Of a stretch of 64,000 nucleotides of DNA, positions 1 through 8,958 are shown in pieces. How positions within the stretch are numbered: the first letter of the stretch is position 1; every line of letters starts with the position of its first letter. Position numbers and translations under genes: made by a program. The stretch is from JAWPMT01 sp965267435 (lineage in GTDB: Bacteria > Bacteroidota > Bacteroidia > Cytophagales > Cyclobacteriaceae), in NCBI GenBank assembly GCA_965267435.1, contig OZ253960.1, positions 868,001-932,000 of the forward strand. The letters are read 5' to 3'. The notes under the pieces are model-generated. The model had not been told where the DNA came from. It searched no databases and worked only from the letters and a program-made list of their open reading frames with translations.

Positions 1-1
1 C

Positions 2-1954
2 CAGACCATGGATGCCGATAATGCCACTTTTGAGAAGAGCTTCTCCATCAGCATCACCGATGTCAACGACGCACCAACGGCAGTAACACTTAGTTCGACG
101 AGTACGACCGCATTTTTGGAGGCGGGAACGAAGGTGGCGGACCTGAGCGCCTCTGACGAGGACGACACCAGTCACACATTTGAACTCACATCCGGAACAG
201 AGGCATTCAGTGTAAGTGGTACAGAGCTGAGTACCACCGTCAAATTCGAGAATGAGACCGACTCTATCGTGTCGATTACGGTGAAAGCTACAGACGATAG
301 CGGAGCCAGCATCAGTACTTCGTTTGATGTTACGGTTGGGGCCTTCGTAGATGGTGAAGCTCCGGTGATCACCCTGAGCGCCACTAACTCCGAGACCTTC
401 CTGGCCAATGGGCCGTCGTTGTCCTTAGGAGCGACAGTGACGGATTTCCGCCTCGCCGAGGTGAAGTTCATGTCACGACTCTTGACAGAAAGCGACTTCA
501 CCGAGAGTACACTTACGAGCAGTGGTGATGAATACAGCGTGACCATTGAAGAATCGACACTGGGTGCAGCGGGGATTGAATATTTCTTCCAGGCCACAGA
601 CGAAGCAGGCAATACGGCCGTAAGCGACAAGGCCAAAATGATCCTGGAATATCCGTCCTCAGAGGCTGAGAGTCCCGTGATCGAGTCGATTGAGACCTTC
701 GGGCGGACAGTGGACAAGTATCAGATCATCTCCATCCCTTATGTGTTCAGTGGCACCAACAACCGTATCGATGCCATTTTCAACGAGTACGGGGGCAACC
801 CTGACAATCGCACCTGGAGGATTATTCGGTTTGACAACTCCCAGGCGGAACTTGTGGATTTAACGGCGTCCTATCAGGTGGGATTGGGTGAGGCTTACTT
901 CTTCATTGCAGAAGAGTCGAAAGAGATCAGAGTGGGGCAAGCGACTGTCAATAGCGAGGATCCGTTCACGATCCAGTTGAGGGCCGGTTGGAACCTTATT
1001 GGCAATCCTTACAATGTGGACATAGACTGGTCGGCCGTGCTCACTCGAAATGGAGTTGAGGGTACTGTAAGGGACCTTAGGGTCTTGGACCCCTCGAATC
1101 CTGAAATATGGCCTGAAAGCACAGTGCTGCCGAAGTTTGAAGGGGGATTTGTACAATCCGACGAGGATTTGACCATTACCATCAGCTACGAGGATGCAGT
1201 TGCTGGTTCTGGAAGATCGACACCGCCATCGTCATTCACTCCAACTGCGGAATGGTACCTGCCGATAACGCTGCAACAAGGCGAAAGCGTTCGCCACGGG
1301 GGAGTGGGTATGGACCGGGAGGCTCGCACATCGCTTGACAAGTTTGATGAATTGACATTGCCCAGATGGCTGCAATTTTTGGAAATCAGCTTTTTGCATG
1401 CCGATGAGCAATTTGGGCGATACAACAAAGACATTGTGCCGGTGACGGATGCCCACGTGTGGGAGTTCGAAGTATCCTCCAGCTACAAGGGTGGATCTGT
1501 GCTTCGCTGGGACGCCGCGAGTATCGGTACTGAGAACCTGCAGCTACTCAATGTACGCACGGGTGAGATCGTCAATATGAAGGAAACGAGCGCTTATCAC
1601 TTTGACCTGCAGGGAACGACGACCTTCCGCATGCTATACAGCACCGATCCTGATAGCCAGTTTGACTTTGAAAAGATCCAGGTCATGGATGTCTTCCCTA
1701 ACCCGATTACGGAGTCATTTGCTGTACCTGTTCGACTGCCAGGCTCGAGTGTTTCGCATGAAGTTGACTTGGAAATCACCGACGTGTCAGGCAGAGTTAT
1801 CTGGACCAAACATATCAGTGGACTGTCATCGGGAGCTCATGAGCTCTGGGTAGATAGACCACAGAACATGACTTCAGGAGTCTACTTATGTAAGATAAGG
1901 GTCTCCAACGATCAAAGGCAAAGTATTCACACACAGAGAATTAGAGTTCGATGA
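2..1954 (+). CDS. Secreted cadherin-like repeat protein with T9SS sorting tail, 5' truncated
   Basis: The frame is open to the window edge, so the N-terminus is missing and the ATG at 8 is probably an internal Met. The visible ~650 residues begin in a cadherin-type repeat (TDVNDAP at residues 17-23 counted from that Met), then a second such repeat to ~110 and an Ig/Big-like segment to ~220. A long region of unknown fold follows. The last ~80 residues look like a type IX secretion (Por) sorting domain: FPNP at ~563, a beta-sandwich pattern, SGVYLCKI and a basic IRVR end. By family knowledge such proteins are exported by T9SS and kept on the cell surface or released. Its TGA overlaps the ATG of the caspase-like gene (ATGA), which suggests translational coupling. 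Ligand and exact role are unknown. Confidence 0.85.
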   Translation, partial: QTMDADNATFEKSFSISITDVNDAPTAVTLSSTSTTAFLEAGTKVADLSASDEDDTSHTFELTSGTEAFSVSGTELSTTVKFENETDSIVSITVKATDDSGASISTSFDVTVGAFVDGEAPVITLSATNSETFLANGPSLSLGATVTDFRLAEVKFMSRLLTESDFTESTLTSSGDEYSVTIEESTLGAAGIEYFFQATDEAGNTAVSDKAKMILEYPSSEAESPVIESIETFGRTVDKYQIISIPYVFSGTNNRIDAIFNEYGGNPDNRTWRIIRFDNSQAELVDLTASYQVGLGEAYFFIAEESKEIRVGQATVNSEDPFTIQLRAGWNLIGNPYNVDIDWSAVLTRNGVEGTVRDLRVLDPSNPEIWPESTVLPKFEGGFVQSDEDLTITISYEDAVAGSGRSTPPSSFTPTAEWYLPITLQQGESVRHGGVGMDREARTSLDKFDELTLPRWLQFLEISFLHADEQFGRYNKDIVPVTDAHVWEFEVSSSYKGGSVLRWDAASIGTENLQLLNVRTGEIVNMKETSAYHFDLQGTTTFRMLYSTDPDSQFDFEKIQVMDVFPNPITESFAVPVRLPGSSVSHEVDLEITDVSGRVIWTKHISGLSSGAHELWVDRPQNMTSGVYLCKIRVSNDQRQSIHTQRIRVR

Positions 1955-3126
1955 AAATCATAGCCAGCCTCCTATTAGTCGTCGCGGTCGCCACCGTGCA
2001 GGCACAGATTGTTTCTGAGCAGAGCAACGCCATTCGTCTTGATTTTGCCAATGGCGAGGACGGCAAAGAGATTGTTCTTCCTTCCATTGACTGGGAGTTC
2101 CCTAGCCGGGAGTACACCAACTCCGAGGAGAGGAAAGCCAAATTTGTTGCTTCCGTGGCATCTTCCAAGGCCATTCAGGAAGTTACCATTGGCGTCGCCA
2201 GAAAGAGGGGCGAAAAGCCCCTGGCATCTAAGAAGCTGGAAGTGGCAGGGAATGCCACAAGCTTCAAGGTGGACCAGGAGATGAACCTTTTGGATGGTGA
2301 AAACGTGATCAGTGTGACCGTCACCAATGAAGACGGTGGGACCGTCACAGACTATCGCAATATCCTTGTTGGGTTTGATGCCATTTCCAAGGCCATCGAT
2401 ATCAATCGGAAGGATTACGCGCTGTTGATTGGCACAGACAAGTACGACCACTGGAGCGACCTCGTCAATCCTATCTATGACGTGGAGACCGTTAGCGAGA
2501 TATTATCGGATAGCTATGGCTTCGAAGCTGAGACTTTGCTCAATCCTGAGCAGGAAGACGTCCTTATCAAGATCAAGGAATACTCCCAGAAGAAATACCG
2601 TCCGCAAGATCAGCTTTTGATTTTCATTGCCGGTCACGGCCAGTTTGACGAGGCCTTCGGTGAGGGATACATTGTGACGCGCGGCAGCCTCGAAAATGAT
2701 GAAGCCAAGACGACGTACATTCCTCACAGTGTGTTGAGAAACATCATTGACAATATCCCATGCGAGCACATCCTGCTCGTGATGGACGTGTGCTTTAGCG
2801 GTACGTTTGATCCGGTCATTGCCAGGAGTAGGGCAGCGGTCTACGATGACCTGGACGACGCGGAGTTGCTCGTCCGCAAGCTCTCGAAGAAGACGAGAAG
2901 ATACCTGACCTCCGGAGGAAAGGAGTATGTTTCAGACGGCATACCTGGCAAGCACTCGCCTTTTGCGCAGAAGTTCATCGAGGTGCTCAAGTCCAGAGGG
3001 GGAGAGGACCGCATTATCACACTACACGAGATCTACCCGATCATGCAGCGCCTCCAGACCTTGCCCCGAACCGGTGAGTTTGGGTCCAATGAGAAGGACA
3101 GCGACTTCGTGTTTGTGATGAAGTAA
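1951..3126 (+). CDS. Secreted caspase-family (peptidase C14) protein
   Basis: 391 residues with a clear signal peptide (residues 1-19, ending VQAQ). Residues ~20-145 form an uncharacterised beta-rich domain. A caspase-like p20 fold follows, starting at YALLIGTDKY (~156). The catalytic dyad is visible: His229 in AGHGQF and Cys281 in DVCFSGTF, each after a hydrophobic strand. Prokaryotic caspase homologues usually cleave after basic residues or Asp; specificity cannot be read here. The gene is start-stop coupled to the upstream T9SS surface protein, so the protease may process that protein or respond to it (inference). Export is to the periplasm or beyond; no T9SS tail is visible on the protease itself. 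Confidence 0.85.
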   Translation: MKIIASLLLVVAVATVQAQIVSEQSNAIRLDFANGEDGKEIVLPSIDWEFPSREYTNSEERKAKFVASVASSKAIQEVTIGVARKRGEKPLASKKLEVAGNATSFKVDQEMNLLDGENVISVTVTNEDGGTVTDYRNILVGFDAISKAIDINRKDYALLIGTDKYDHWSDLVNPIYDVETVSEILSDSYGFEAETLLNPEQEDVLIKIKEYSQKKYRPQDQLLIFIAGHGQFDEAFGEGYIVTRGSLENDEAKTTYIPHSVLRNIIDNIPCEHILLVMDVCFSGTFDPVIARSRAAVYDDLDDAELLVRKLSKKTRRYLTSGGKEYVSDGIPGKHSPFAQKFIEVLKSRGGEDRIITLHEIYPIMQRLQTLPRTGEFGSNEKDSDFVFVMK

Positions 3127-3181
3127 GCACGTAAGCACCTCCTGTCGTTTATTTGATAGAAGCTGGCGCTTACAAAGGGCG

Positions 3182-3212
3182 TGTGCGCAATTACAAAACT
3201 TGCTTAGCTTTG
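3182..3212 (+). promoter_or_regulatory. Bacteroidota-type promoter of the YbjN-like gene
   Basis: A perfect -7 box TAGCTTTG (3205-3212) is preceded by TGTG (3182-3185) at 19 nt, close to TTTG-N19-21-TAnnTTTG. The expected start of transcription near 3218 lies after a possible ATG-less extension at 3200, which favours the ATG at 3245 as the true start. Confidence 0.5.
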
Positions 3213-3244
3213 GTGCTTCTCTTATACACTTAGCCCGTTTTACT

Positions 3245-3700
3245 ATGTCGCGTCTGACCTTCCTGATTTATTTGACTTCCTTCGTATTTCCTGTTTTGAC
3301 TTATGCTCAGGATGAGGCGAAAATCCAGGAAATCTATATGGACTATTGTCGCATGGAGGGATTTGAAAATGTTTTTCTCGACTCTGATGGCGATGTGCAG
3401 TTCACCTATGAAGACCTGCAGTACTACATCGGTGTCAATGAAGACGATCTGGATTATGCCAATTTGGTCCTTCCCAACATCTGGCCAATTGACTCCGAGG
3501 AGGAAATGCTGCGGGCGCTCAAAGCCTGCAACTATGTGACTCAAAATACGAAAGTCATCAAAGCATATGTCCAAAACGACAATGTGATCGTCGCTTGTGA
3601 GATCTTCGTCGATCGTCCTGAGGACTTTCGTGACTTCATTCAGGTGGGCATGGATTTCATTGGTGATGCGGTAGAGCGATTTGTGGGGCAGATGCAGTAG
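3245..3700 (+). CDS. Secreted YbjN-like (type III chaperone fold) protein
   Basis: 151 residues. The start at 3245 gives a good signal peptide (residues 1-22, ending TYAQ); the longer frame from 3200 starts upstream of the probable transcription start. The mature part has the layout of YbjN/tir-chaperone-like domains: an acidic first strand region (FLDSDGDVQFTYED), a middle motif and a C-terminal helix with FVDRPEDFRDFI. Such domains bind other proteins; no catalytic residues are evident. It ends 6 bp before the convergent hydrolase gene. The family assignment rests on overall pattern and is tentative; otherwise it is a hypothetical secreted protein. Confidence 0.6.
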   Translation: MSRLTFLIYLTSFVFPVLTYAQDEAKIQEIYMDYCRMEGFENVFLDSDGDVQFTYEDLQYYIGVNEDDLDYANLVLPNIWPIDSEEEMLRALKACNYVTQNTKVIKAYVQNDNVIVACEIFVDRPEDFRDFIQVGMDFIGDAVERFVGQMQ

Positions 3701-3706
3701 GGTTTG

Positions 3707-4456
3707 CTACTCACCGGCCGTTAGTAGCCAGGCGTAGATCCTGTTCGCCGCCACCATACCACCTGGCTCCAGCATCAAATTGTGACCGAAGTTCTCCACC
3801 ACCTCCAGGTCTGCACCATGCCTTTGAGCGGTCGTCGCTACTTCCGCCTTCGACATCAACCCGTCGTGACTCGCACCGATCACCAGCACCTTCACGGACT
3901 GATCCCTGCGAGCCCTCACCCGTCGCCAGCACATCCCTACAAATGCACGAAAGGACTCCCGCACCAGATGCTTTCGATATTTATTGACACTAGCCACGTC
4001 GGTCTCAGGATGAAAAAGCTCAGAATAGTGACTGGCCAGCACTGCACGCAGGTTGCCGGTCGGCAAATGGACAAGTTCTGAAGGATGTCGCAAGATGACA
4101 CGCAAAGTCGGGATCAACGCCCCCTGTGGGGGCACGGGCGTGATAAGGATCACCTGGCTGCATACATACTTCTCCAGGTACTTTTGCACAACGAAGCCGC
4201 CCATTGAGTGACCTACGAGTATGGGGTCCCCTCCAACCTCCTCGACCACGCTTCGCAGTTGACGCACATAGTCATTGATGGATGCCGATCGGCCGTTCTC
4301 ATTCTTGCGATGGAGGTCAATGGCGTAGCAGTCATATCCTTGCTCGCTGAAGTATTGCAAGAAGCCCTGATCCCAACACCAGGTTCCCTGGCAGAGGCCA
4401 TGTACAAAAACCATGGCGCCCCGGGCAGGTTGCGTTGCAGCTAACCTGCGGATCAT
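3707..4456 (-). CDS. Alpha/beta hydrolase
   Basis: 249 residues with a complete alpha/beta-hydrolase core. It has the oxyanion-hole segment VFVHGLCQG (residues ~17-25), the nucleophile elbow GHSMGG near residue 83 (Ser), a late acid-containing strand (VLVIGASHDGL) and the base in NFGHNLML near residue 228. There is no signal peptide, so it is cytoplasmic. The sequence resembles lysophospholipase/esterase-type members, but the substrate cannot be named. Its ATG overlaps the TGA of the upstream monooxygenase gene, so the two are co-translated. The pair could act in sequence, for example ester formation by Baeyer-Villiger oxidation followed by hydrolysis (inference). Confidence 0.85.
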   Translation of the reverse strand: MIRRLAATQPARGAMVFVHGLCQGTWCWDQGFLQYFSEQGYDCYAIDLHRKNENGRSASINDYVRQLRSVVEEVGGDPILVGHSMGGFVVQKYLEKYVCSQVILITPVPPQGALIPTLRVILRHPSELVHLPTGNLRAVLASHYSELFHPETDVASVNKYRKHLVRESFRAFVGMCWRRVRARRDQSVKVLVIGASHDGLMSKAEVATTAQRHGADLEVVENFGHNLMLEPGGMVAANRIYAWLLTAGE

Positions 4457-5790
4457 GCCATTTGCTTCTCCCGGCTTTTGACGGGGTCCTTCCTCACATG
4501 ATCTTTCGGTAGGTGTTTACGCAGGTCCTTCATAAACTGGTGGTAGTCAACTGTGATCGTGTGGCGGGCGGATTTGATTTGCTTGATGTGAGGGTGTGTC
4601 ACCTCTCGCTGACAGAGCGTTTCAATATTTGCTGGACGTTGCCATTTGCCAGCGATTTCCCGCGCGGCGATCTTGCTCTGGAGCTCCGCGCCCGGCCAGA
4701 TGCAGCCAAGAGGCTGGAACATGCCTACAAAATAGAGGTTGCTGTGCTGCGGGTGAAACATCTTCAGGTACAAGGGCACGTCGCCCTTGCTGTAGTCAAT
4801 GAAGCCTTTGTCAAAAAACGGATGGGCGAGTACAAAGCCCGTGCAGGCGATGATCGCATCAAACTCCTCGACCGAGCCATCCTTGAAGTGCACCTTCTGG
4901 CCATCCAGCCGCTCGATGTCCACCATCGGGATCACCTTGCCGTGCCTTAGCTTATGTAGCAGCTCGTCATTGACTGTCGGGTGGGTAGCCGCCAATCGAT
5001 GGTCTGGCGTCTGCAGTCCGTACGCCTCGTTCGACCCCAGGACGATCCGTACCGTCATTTCAGACAGTCGGTACTTGATCCATCGGGGGAGAAAGGCCAT
5101 GCGCGAAGCGACTACATCACTGGGCATGCCAAATAGGAACTTCGGAATGATCCGGTAACCGCGCCGCATACTGATGGCTGTCTTCGCACTTACACGACTT
5201 GTCTCCACTGCCACATCGCAGGCCGAATTACCACCACCTATGACGAGCACCCGTTTCCCTGCAAATGGAGCTGCCTTCTTGAACTGATGTGAGTGCAAAT
5301 ACTCGCCGCTATACTCACCGGGGTAGCTGGGATACCGTGGTTGCCAATGATGGCCATTGCTGACGATCAGATGCGAGAACACTTCAGTAGTGACCTGTCC
5401 CACATGCTCCACCGTCACCTCCCAGTTGCCGTCGTCGGTTAGGCGGCAGTGCTGCACCATCGTCCCAAACTGAATATGAGGATAGAGATCAAACTTCCGA
5501 GCATACGCCTGGAAGTACCGCCTGAGTTGGTCATGAGAAGGGTAGTCGGGGATTCCGGCCTCGAAATCGTCAAATGTAAAATCTTCGTATTGGCTCAGTG
5601 TCTTGGAGCTGATGATGTGCGTCGTCTCAAACACGCTGGAGTGACTCTCGTTTTCGCTATAGATCCAGTTACCGCCCACCTCACTATTGCGATCATAGGC
5701 CTTCACCTCCACACCTTCGTCAAGCAGGCTCTTTATCGCAGCGATCCCTGACGGACCCGCGCCTATCACACAAACTCTTGCCATTGTCAT
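4453..5790 (-). CDS. Flavin-containing monooxygenase (FMO/Baeyer-Villiger type)
   Basis: 445 residues. The FAD-binding Rossmann motif GAGPSGIAA lies at residues ~9-17, with EVGGNW just after it as in FMOs. The NADPH-binding motif GGGNSACD is near residue 175. The linker FSHLIVSNGHH and PGEYSGEYLHSHQF matches the FMO/BVMO fingerprint region. Family members use NADPH and O2 to oxygenate N, S or carbonyl groups; the substrate here is unknown. A second ATG two codons downstream (MARVCVIG) is an equally good start. It is coupled to the following alpha/beta hydrolase by a 4-bp overlap. Confidence 0.9.
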   Translation of the reverse strand: MTMARVCVIGAGPSGIAAIKSLLDEGVEVKAYDRNSEVGGNWIYSENESHSSVFETTHIISSKTLSQYEDFTFDDFEAGIPDYPSHDQLRRYFQAYARKFDLYPHIQFGTMVQHCRLTDDGNWEVTVEHVGQVTTEVFSHLIVSNGHHWQPRYPSYPGEYSGEYLHSHQFKKAAPFAGKRVLVIGGGNSACDVAVETSRVSAKTAISMRRGYRIIPKFLFGMPSDVVASRMAFLPRWIKYRLSEMTVRIVLGSNEAYGLQTPDHRLAATHPTVNDELLHKLRHGKVIPMVDIERLDGQKVHFKDGSVEEFDAIIACTGFVLAHPFFDKGFIDYSKGDVPLYLKMFHPQHSNLYFVGMFQPLGCIWPGAELQSKIAAREIAGKWQRPANIETLCQREVTHPHIKQIKSARHTITVDYHQFMKDLRKHLPKDHVRKDPVKSREKQMA

Positions 5791-5836
5791 TTTTAGATTA
5801 ATGGGTAAACATACAAAAAGGACAGGATCCGCTTAG

Positions 5837-5879
5837 TGTTCCATGTTCAAGGTTCTGGGTTCACAGAAAACCTGGAACA
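5837..5879. repeat. GTTCAAGG-type imperfect palindrome
   Basis: The block holds TGTTCCA (5837-5843) and its complement TGGAACA (5873-5879) around GTTCAAGGTT- and AACC-like words. A similar block lies at 27558-27621 upstream of the solA-like gene. Both sit between genes; they look like members of one dispersed palindrome family. Confidence 0.4.
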
Positions 5880-5975
5880 TTAAACCTGAGACATCTTCGA
5901 GCTCCAGTTTCGTCGTTCCCCTGTCCAATTCCCTGGAATGCATCATCGCTCCAGCCTTGCTGTGATGCGCGGTAT

Positions 5976-5983
5976 TATTTTTG
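5976..5983 (+). promoter_or_regulatory. -7 promoter element of the M16 protease gene
   Basis: TATTTTTG matches TAnnTTTG exactly; the -33 element is weak. It lies 24 bp before the ATG at 6008 and over an alternative start at 5981, so 6008 is the start to use. Confidence 0.45.
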
Positions 5984-6007
5984 CTCAAAACCCCAAAACC
6001 TATTGTC

Positions 6008-8851
6008 ATGAAACAACTCACCATCGCCATCACACTCCTGTCAGTCCTTGCAGTCAGGTCCCAGAGCCTTAATGTCGAGCAGTACCAACTGGACAATGGG
6101 TTGAAGGTCTACCTCAATCCCGATCCGACAGCCACCAAGGTATTTGGAGCGGTTTGGGTCAATGCCGGCAGCAAGCAGGACCCGGCGGATGCCACCGGTA
6201 TCGCACATTACCTCGAGCACATGCTCTTCAAGGGCACCACCGAACTAGGTACTCAGGACTACGCCAGCGAAAAGGTGCATTTGGATTCCATTAAGGCATT
6301 GTACGATCAGCTGGGCCAGACGACAGATGAAGACCGTCGGGCGTCGATTCAAAGAGCCATCAACCAGCAGGAAGTACAGGCAGCGAATTACGCGATCCCC
6401 AACGAGTTTGACCAGTTGCTCAAGTCTATCGGGGGTACGGGAGTCAACGCGAGCACTAGTCAGGATTACACGAACTACTATAATTTTCTGCCTGCCAATC
6501 AGATCTCCAAGTGGCTGCACCTGTATGCACACCGCTTTCAGGAACCAGTCTTCCGCCTTTTTCAGAGCGAGCTGGAAACGGTCTATGAGGAGAAAAATCG
6601 CGCCAACGACGACCTCGAAAGGCGTGTGTTTGAGAATTTCAACAAGCACATCTACGGCAATCATCCCTACAGCACGCAAACGACGCTAGGTACCGCGGAT
6701 CACTTGAAGAACCCTTCTTTGTCCAAGATGTATGAGTACTTCAATACGTACTACGTGGCTAACAATATGGCCTTGATATTGACGGGCAATTTCGAGCCGG
6801 AAGCGGTGAAGCCGGACATTGAAAAGACTTTTGGTCAGCTTCGCAGTGGAGAAGTACCAGCCTTTCCCGAGTACGATTTGGGAGCATTTGAGGGTCGCCA
6901 GGTGGAGAAGGTTCGCATCACGCCCATCAAAGCCGAGTTCATTGGGTATAAGTTGGTCCCGCGCGACCATCCCGATCGACCGGCGTTGGATGTGATAGGG
7001 GCGATGATCTCCAATGAAGGTGGCACAGGCTTCATAGACGAATTGATGCTCAATGACGAGGTGATGTTTGCTGGGGCCTTTCAGGAGTATTTGGATGATG
7101 ACGGCTCCACGTTCATATTCCTTGTGCCCAAACTGGTCGGAAAGGGACTGAAGAAATGGGAGGCTCAAATCAGAGCGGAGTTGGCTAGCATTGCGGAGGG
7201 ATCGTTTGACGATGCCTATTTCGATGCCATCAAAAACGGCCGCTACAAGCAATTCCAACTGTCCCTGGAAGACCTCGGTAGTCGCTCCTGGAATATCGGC
7301 CTTAGCTTCATATCGGACATAGCGTGGGAAACTGTCCTCGAGTATCCGCAGCGGATAAAGGCCCTCACTATTGAGGACATCAAAAGGGCGGCCGCGCAGT
7401 ATTACGGCGACGACTATTTTGTGATGCAATCACGCACGGGCTTTCCAAAGAAAGACAAAATCAAAAAGCCACCGTATAAGCCAATCGCGGCGCGTACTAG
7501 CGAGAAGTCGGCATTCGCTGAGCAATTCGAGTCAATGCAAGACAATCCCACTGAACCCCGATTCATCGATTTTGAGAAGGATGTGCAGCTGCTTGACGAC
7601 TATGTCTATTATTCAGACAATCCCGTCAACGACATTTTTACGTTGAGGTTGAACATAGCACGAGGCACGGACTCCGATCCTATGCTGTCGACAGTCGCTC
7701 AAGCCATGGATGCGTCAGGAACCTTCAAATACGGAAGAGCGGAACTCAAGCGGCGAATGGCGGAAATGGGTGCATCTTTATCCGCCAGCGCCGACGATAA
7801 TTCATTCAATATCGTCGTCACTGGACTTGATGGATACCTGGCGGAGATAGTCGGTTTAGTGGTCCATTCTCTTGAAGATTTTCATCCCACCAAACAGACT
7901 GTGGAATACCTCACCAGTCAGCGTAAGACAGATACAAAGATTTCCAAGCAGAATCCATCCACAGGGGGGAGCATACTGTACCGGTACGGGTCCTATGGAG
8001 ATCATTCCAGATACAAAAACCGGATTCCAATCAAAGAACTGAAGAAGCTGCCATCGGAAACCCTCAAGAGCAAACTCTCTGAGCTACTGCAAAATGGGTT
8101 TACCTCCATTCACTACACAGGAACCGTAGCTCCGTCGGAGGTGCTGCGAATCTTGAGAGACAGACCTTTGCTCAAAAGGAATACGCTAGACGACTATACC
8201 TATCGCCCTGCGAATAGCATCGGGCAAAATACGATTTTGCTGTTGCACGACAAGAAGGCCATTCAGAGCTACACGTACTATGTGGTCAATGGTGAGCCGC
8301 TGAACTATGACGACTACTTCAGGAAGGAGGCCTTCGATGCCTATTACACGAATAGCCTGATGTTTCAAGAGGTCCGGGAGTTCCGGTCATTGGCTTACTC
8401 TACGGGAGGTGCCTATGTGTTACCAACGTATGAGCCGGAAAAACCTGGAAAACTCGTACTGTTTACGGGATCCCAGGCAGACAAGACGGTGGATGCAGTG
8501 GAGGTTGTTTTGGATCTGATCAATGACATGCCTGTATACGAAGAGCGCCTGGAGACCATAAGGAACGGCCTGCAACTATCTTCCGTCACCGAGAGGCCGG
8601 ATTTCAGGAACTTGCCGGTCTCCGTGGAGACCTTGATCCAGTCTGGGTTCACCTCTGATCCTAAAGAGGCGGCTTATGAGGCTTACAATGACATGAATTT
8701 TGATGACATCGTGAAGTTCTACGAGACGAACGTAAAGGGTAGGCCGATTATGGTCACAATTTATGGCGATACCTCCCGATTTGATATTGACAGGCTGAGA
8801 AAGCTAGGAAAGGTCGTCGAGGTGAAATGGGCTGATGTAGTCACCCCTTAG
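6008..8851 (+). CDS. M16 family zinc metallopeptidase (pitrilysin/insulinase type)
   Basis: 947 residues with a signal peptide (MKQLTIAIT..., cleavage near VRSQS). The inverted zinc motif HYLEH is at residues 67-71, with the third ligand expected in the ETVYEEKNRAND helix. Size and pattern match full-length two-lobed M16 enzymes: an active N-terminal lobe (~25-250), an M16C-type middle (~250-480) and a C-terminal lobe without HxxEH. These enzymes cut peptides inside a closed chamber. Export predicts a periplasmic location. It is monocistronic, with its own -7 box upstream and a strong terminator 22 bp downstream. The frame also reads from 5981, but that start overlaps the promoter. Confidence 0.92.
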   Translation: MKQLTIAITLLSVLAVRSQSLNVEQYQLDNGLKVYLNPDPTATKVFGAVWVNAGSKQDPADATGIAHYLEHMLFKGTTELGTQDYASEKVHLDSIKALYDQLGQTTDEDRRASIQRAINQQEVQAANYAIPNEFDQLLKSIGGTGVNASTSQDYTNYYNFLPANQISKWLHLYAHRFQEPVFRLFQSELETVYEEKNRANDDLERRVFENFNKHIYGNHPYSTQTTLGTADHLKNPSLSKMYEYFNTYYVANNMALILTGNFEPEAVKPDIEKTFGQLRSGEVPAFPEYDLGAFEGRQVEKVRITPIKAEFIGYKLVPRDHPDRPALDVIGAMISNEGGTGFIDELMLNDEVMFAGAFQEYLDDDGSTFIFLVPKLVGKGLKKWEAQIRAELASIAEGSFDDAYFDAIKNGRYKQFQLSLEDLGSRSWNIGLSFISDIAWETVLEYPQRIKALTIEDIKRAAAQYYGDDYFVMQSRTGFPKKDKIKKPPYKPIAARTSEKSAFAEQFESMQDNPTEPRFIDFEKDVQLLDDYVYYSDNPVNDIFTLRLNIARGTDSDPMLSTVAQAMDASGTFKYGRAELKRRMAEMGASLSASADDNSFNIVVTGLDGYLAEIVGLVVHSLEDFHPTKQTVEYLTSQRKTDTKISKQNPSTGGSILYRYGSYGDHSRYKNRIPIKELKKLPSETLKSKLSELLQNGFTSIHYTGTVAPSEVLRILRDRPLLKRNTLDDYTYRPANSIGQNTILLLHDKKAIQSYTYYVVNGEPLNYDDYFRKEAFDAYYTNSLMFQEVREFRSLAYSTGGAYVLPTYEPEKPGKLVLFTGSQADKTVDAVEVVLDLINDMPVYEERLETIRNGLQLSSVTERPDFRNLPVSVETLIQSGFTSDPKEAAYEAYNDMNFDDIVKFYETNVKGRPIMVTIYGDTSRFDIDRLRKLGKVVEVKWADVVTP

Positions 8852-8872
8852 TCATAGATGATCTTGAAGGTT

Positions 8873-8900
8873 AAGGAATGGGAGACACCATTCCTTTTTT
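8873..8900 (+). terminator. Rho-independent terminator after the M16 gene
   Basis: A perfect 9-bp stem (AAGGAATGG / CCATTCCTT) with a 6-nt loop runs straight into a T tract. Confidence 0.85.
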
Positions 8901-8919
8901 TAATATTTCAAATTAATCA

Positions 8920-8951
8920 TTTGTTTAAATCATTTGATTGAAATACCTTCG
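8920..8951 (+). promoter_or_regulatory. Promoter of the efflux operon
   Basis: TTTG (8920-8923), 20 nt, then TACCTTCG (8944-8951) fits the Bacteroidota consensus except for one base. The -7 box ends 7 nt before the ATG at 8959, so the mRNA may be leaderless. The AT-rich block with two TTTAAATCATTTG-like words could also hold the TetR operator. Confidence 0.5.
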
Positions 8952-8958
8952 TTCTGGA

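Noticed and set aside
3707..5790. Siderophore-type N-hydroxylase assignment for the FMO gene
   Set aside because: The motifs fit general FMO/BVMO proteins, and no siderophore genes are near.
5833..6096. 87-codon frame on the minus strand
   Set aside because: It overlaps the GTTCAAGG palindrome, the M16 promoter and the M16 signal peptide; likely chance.
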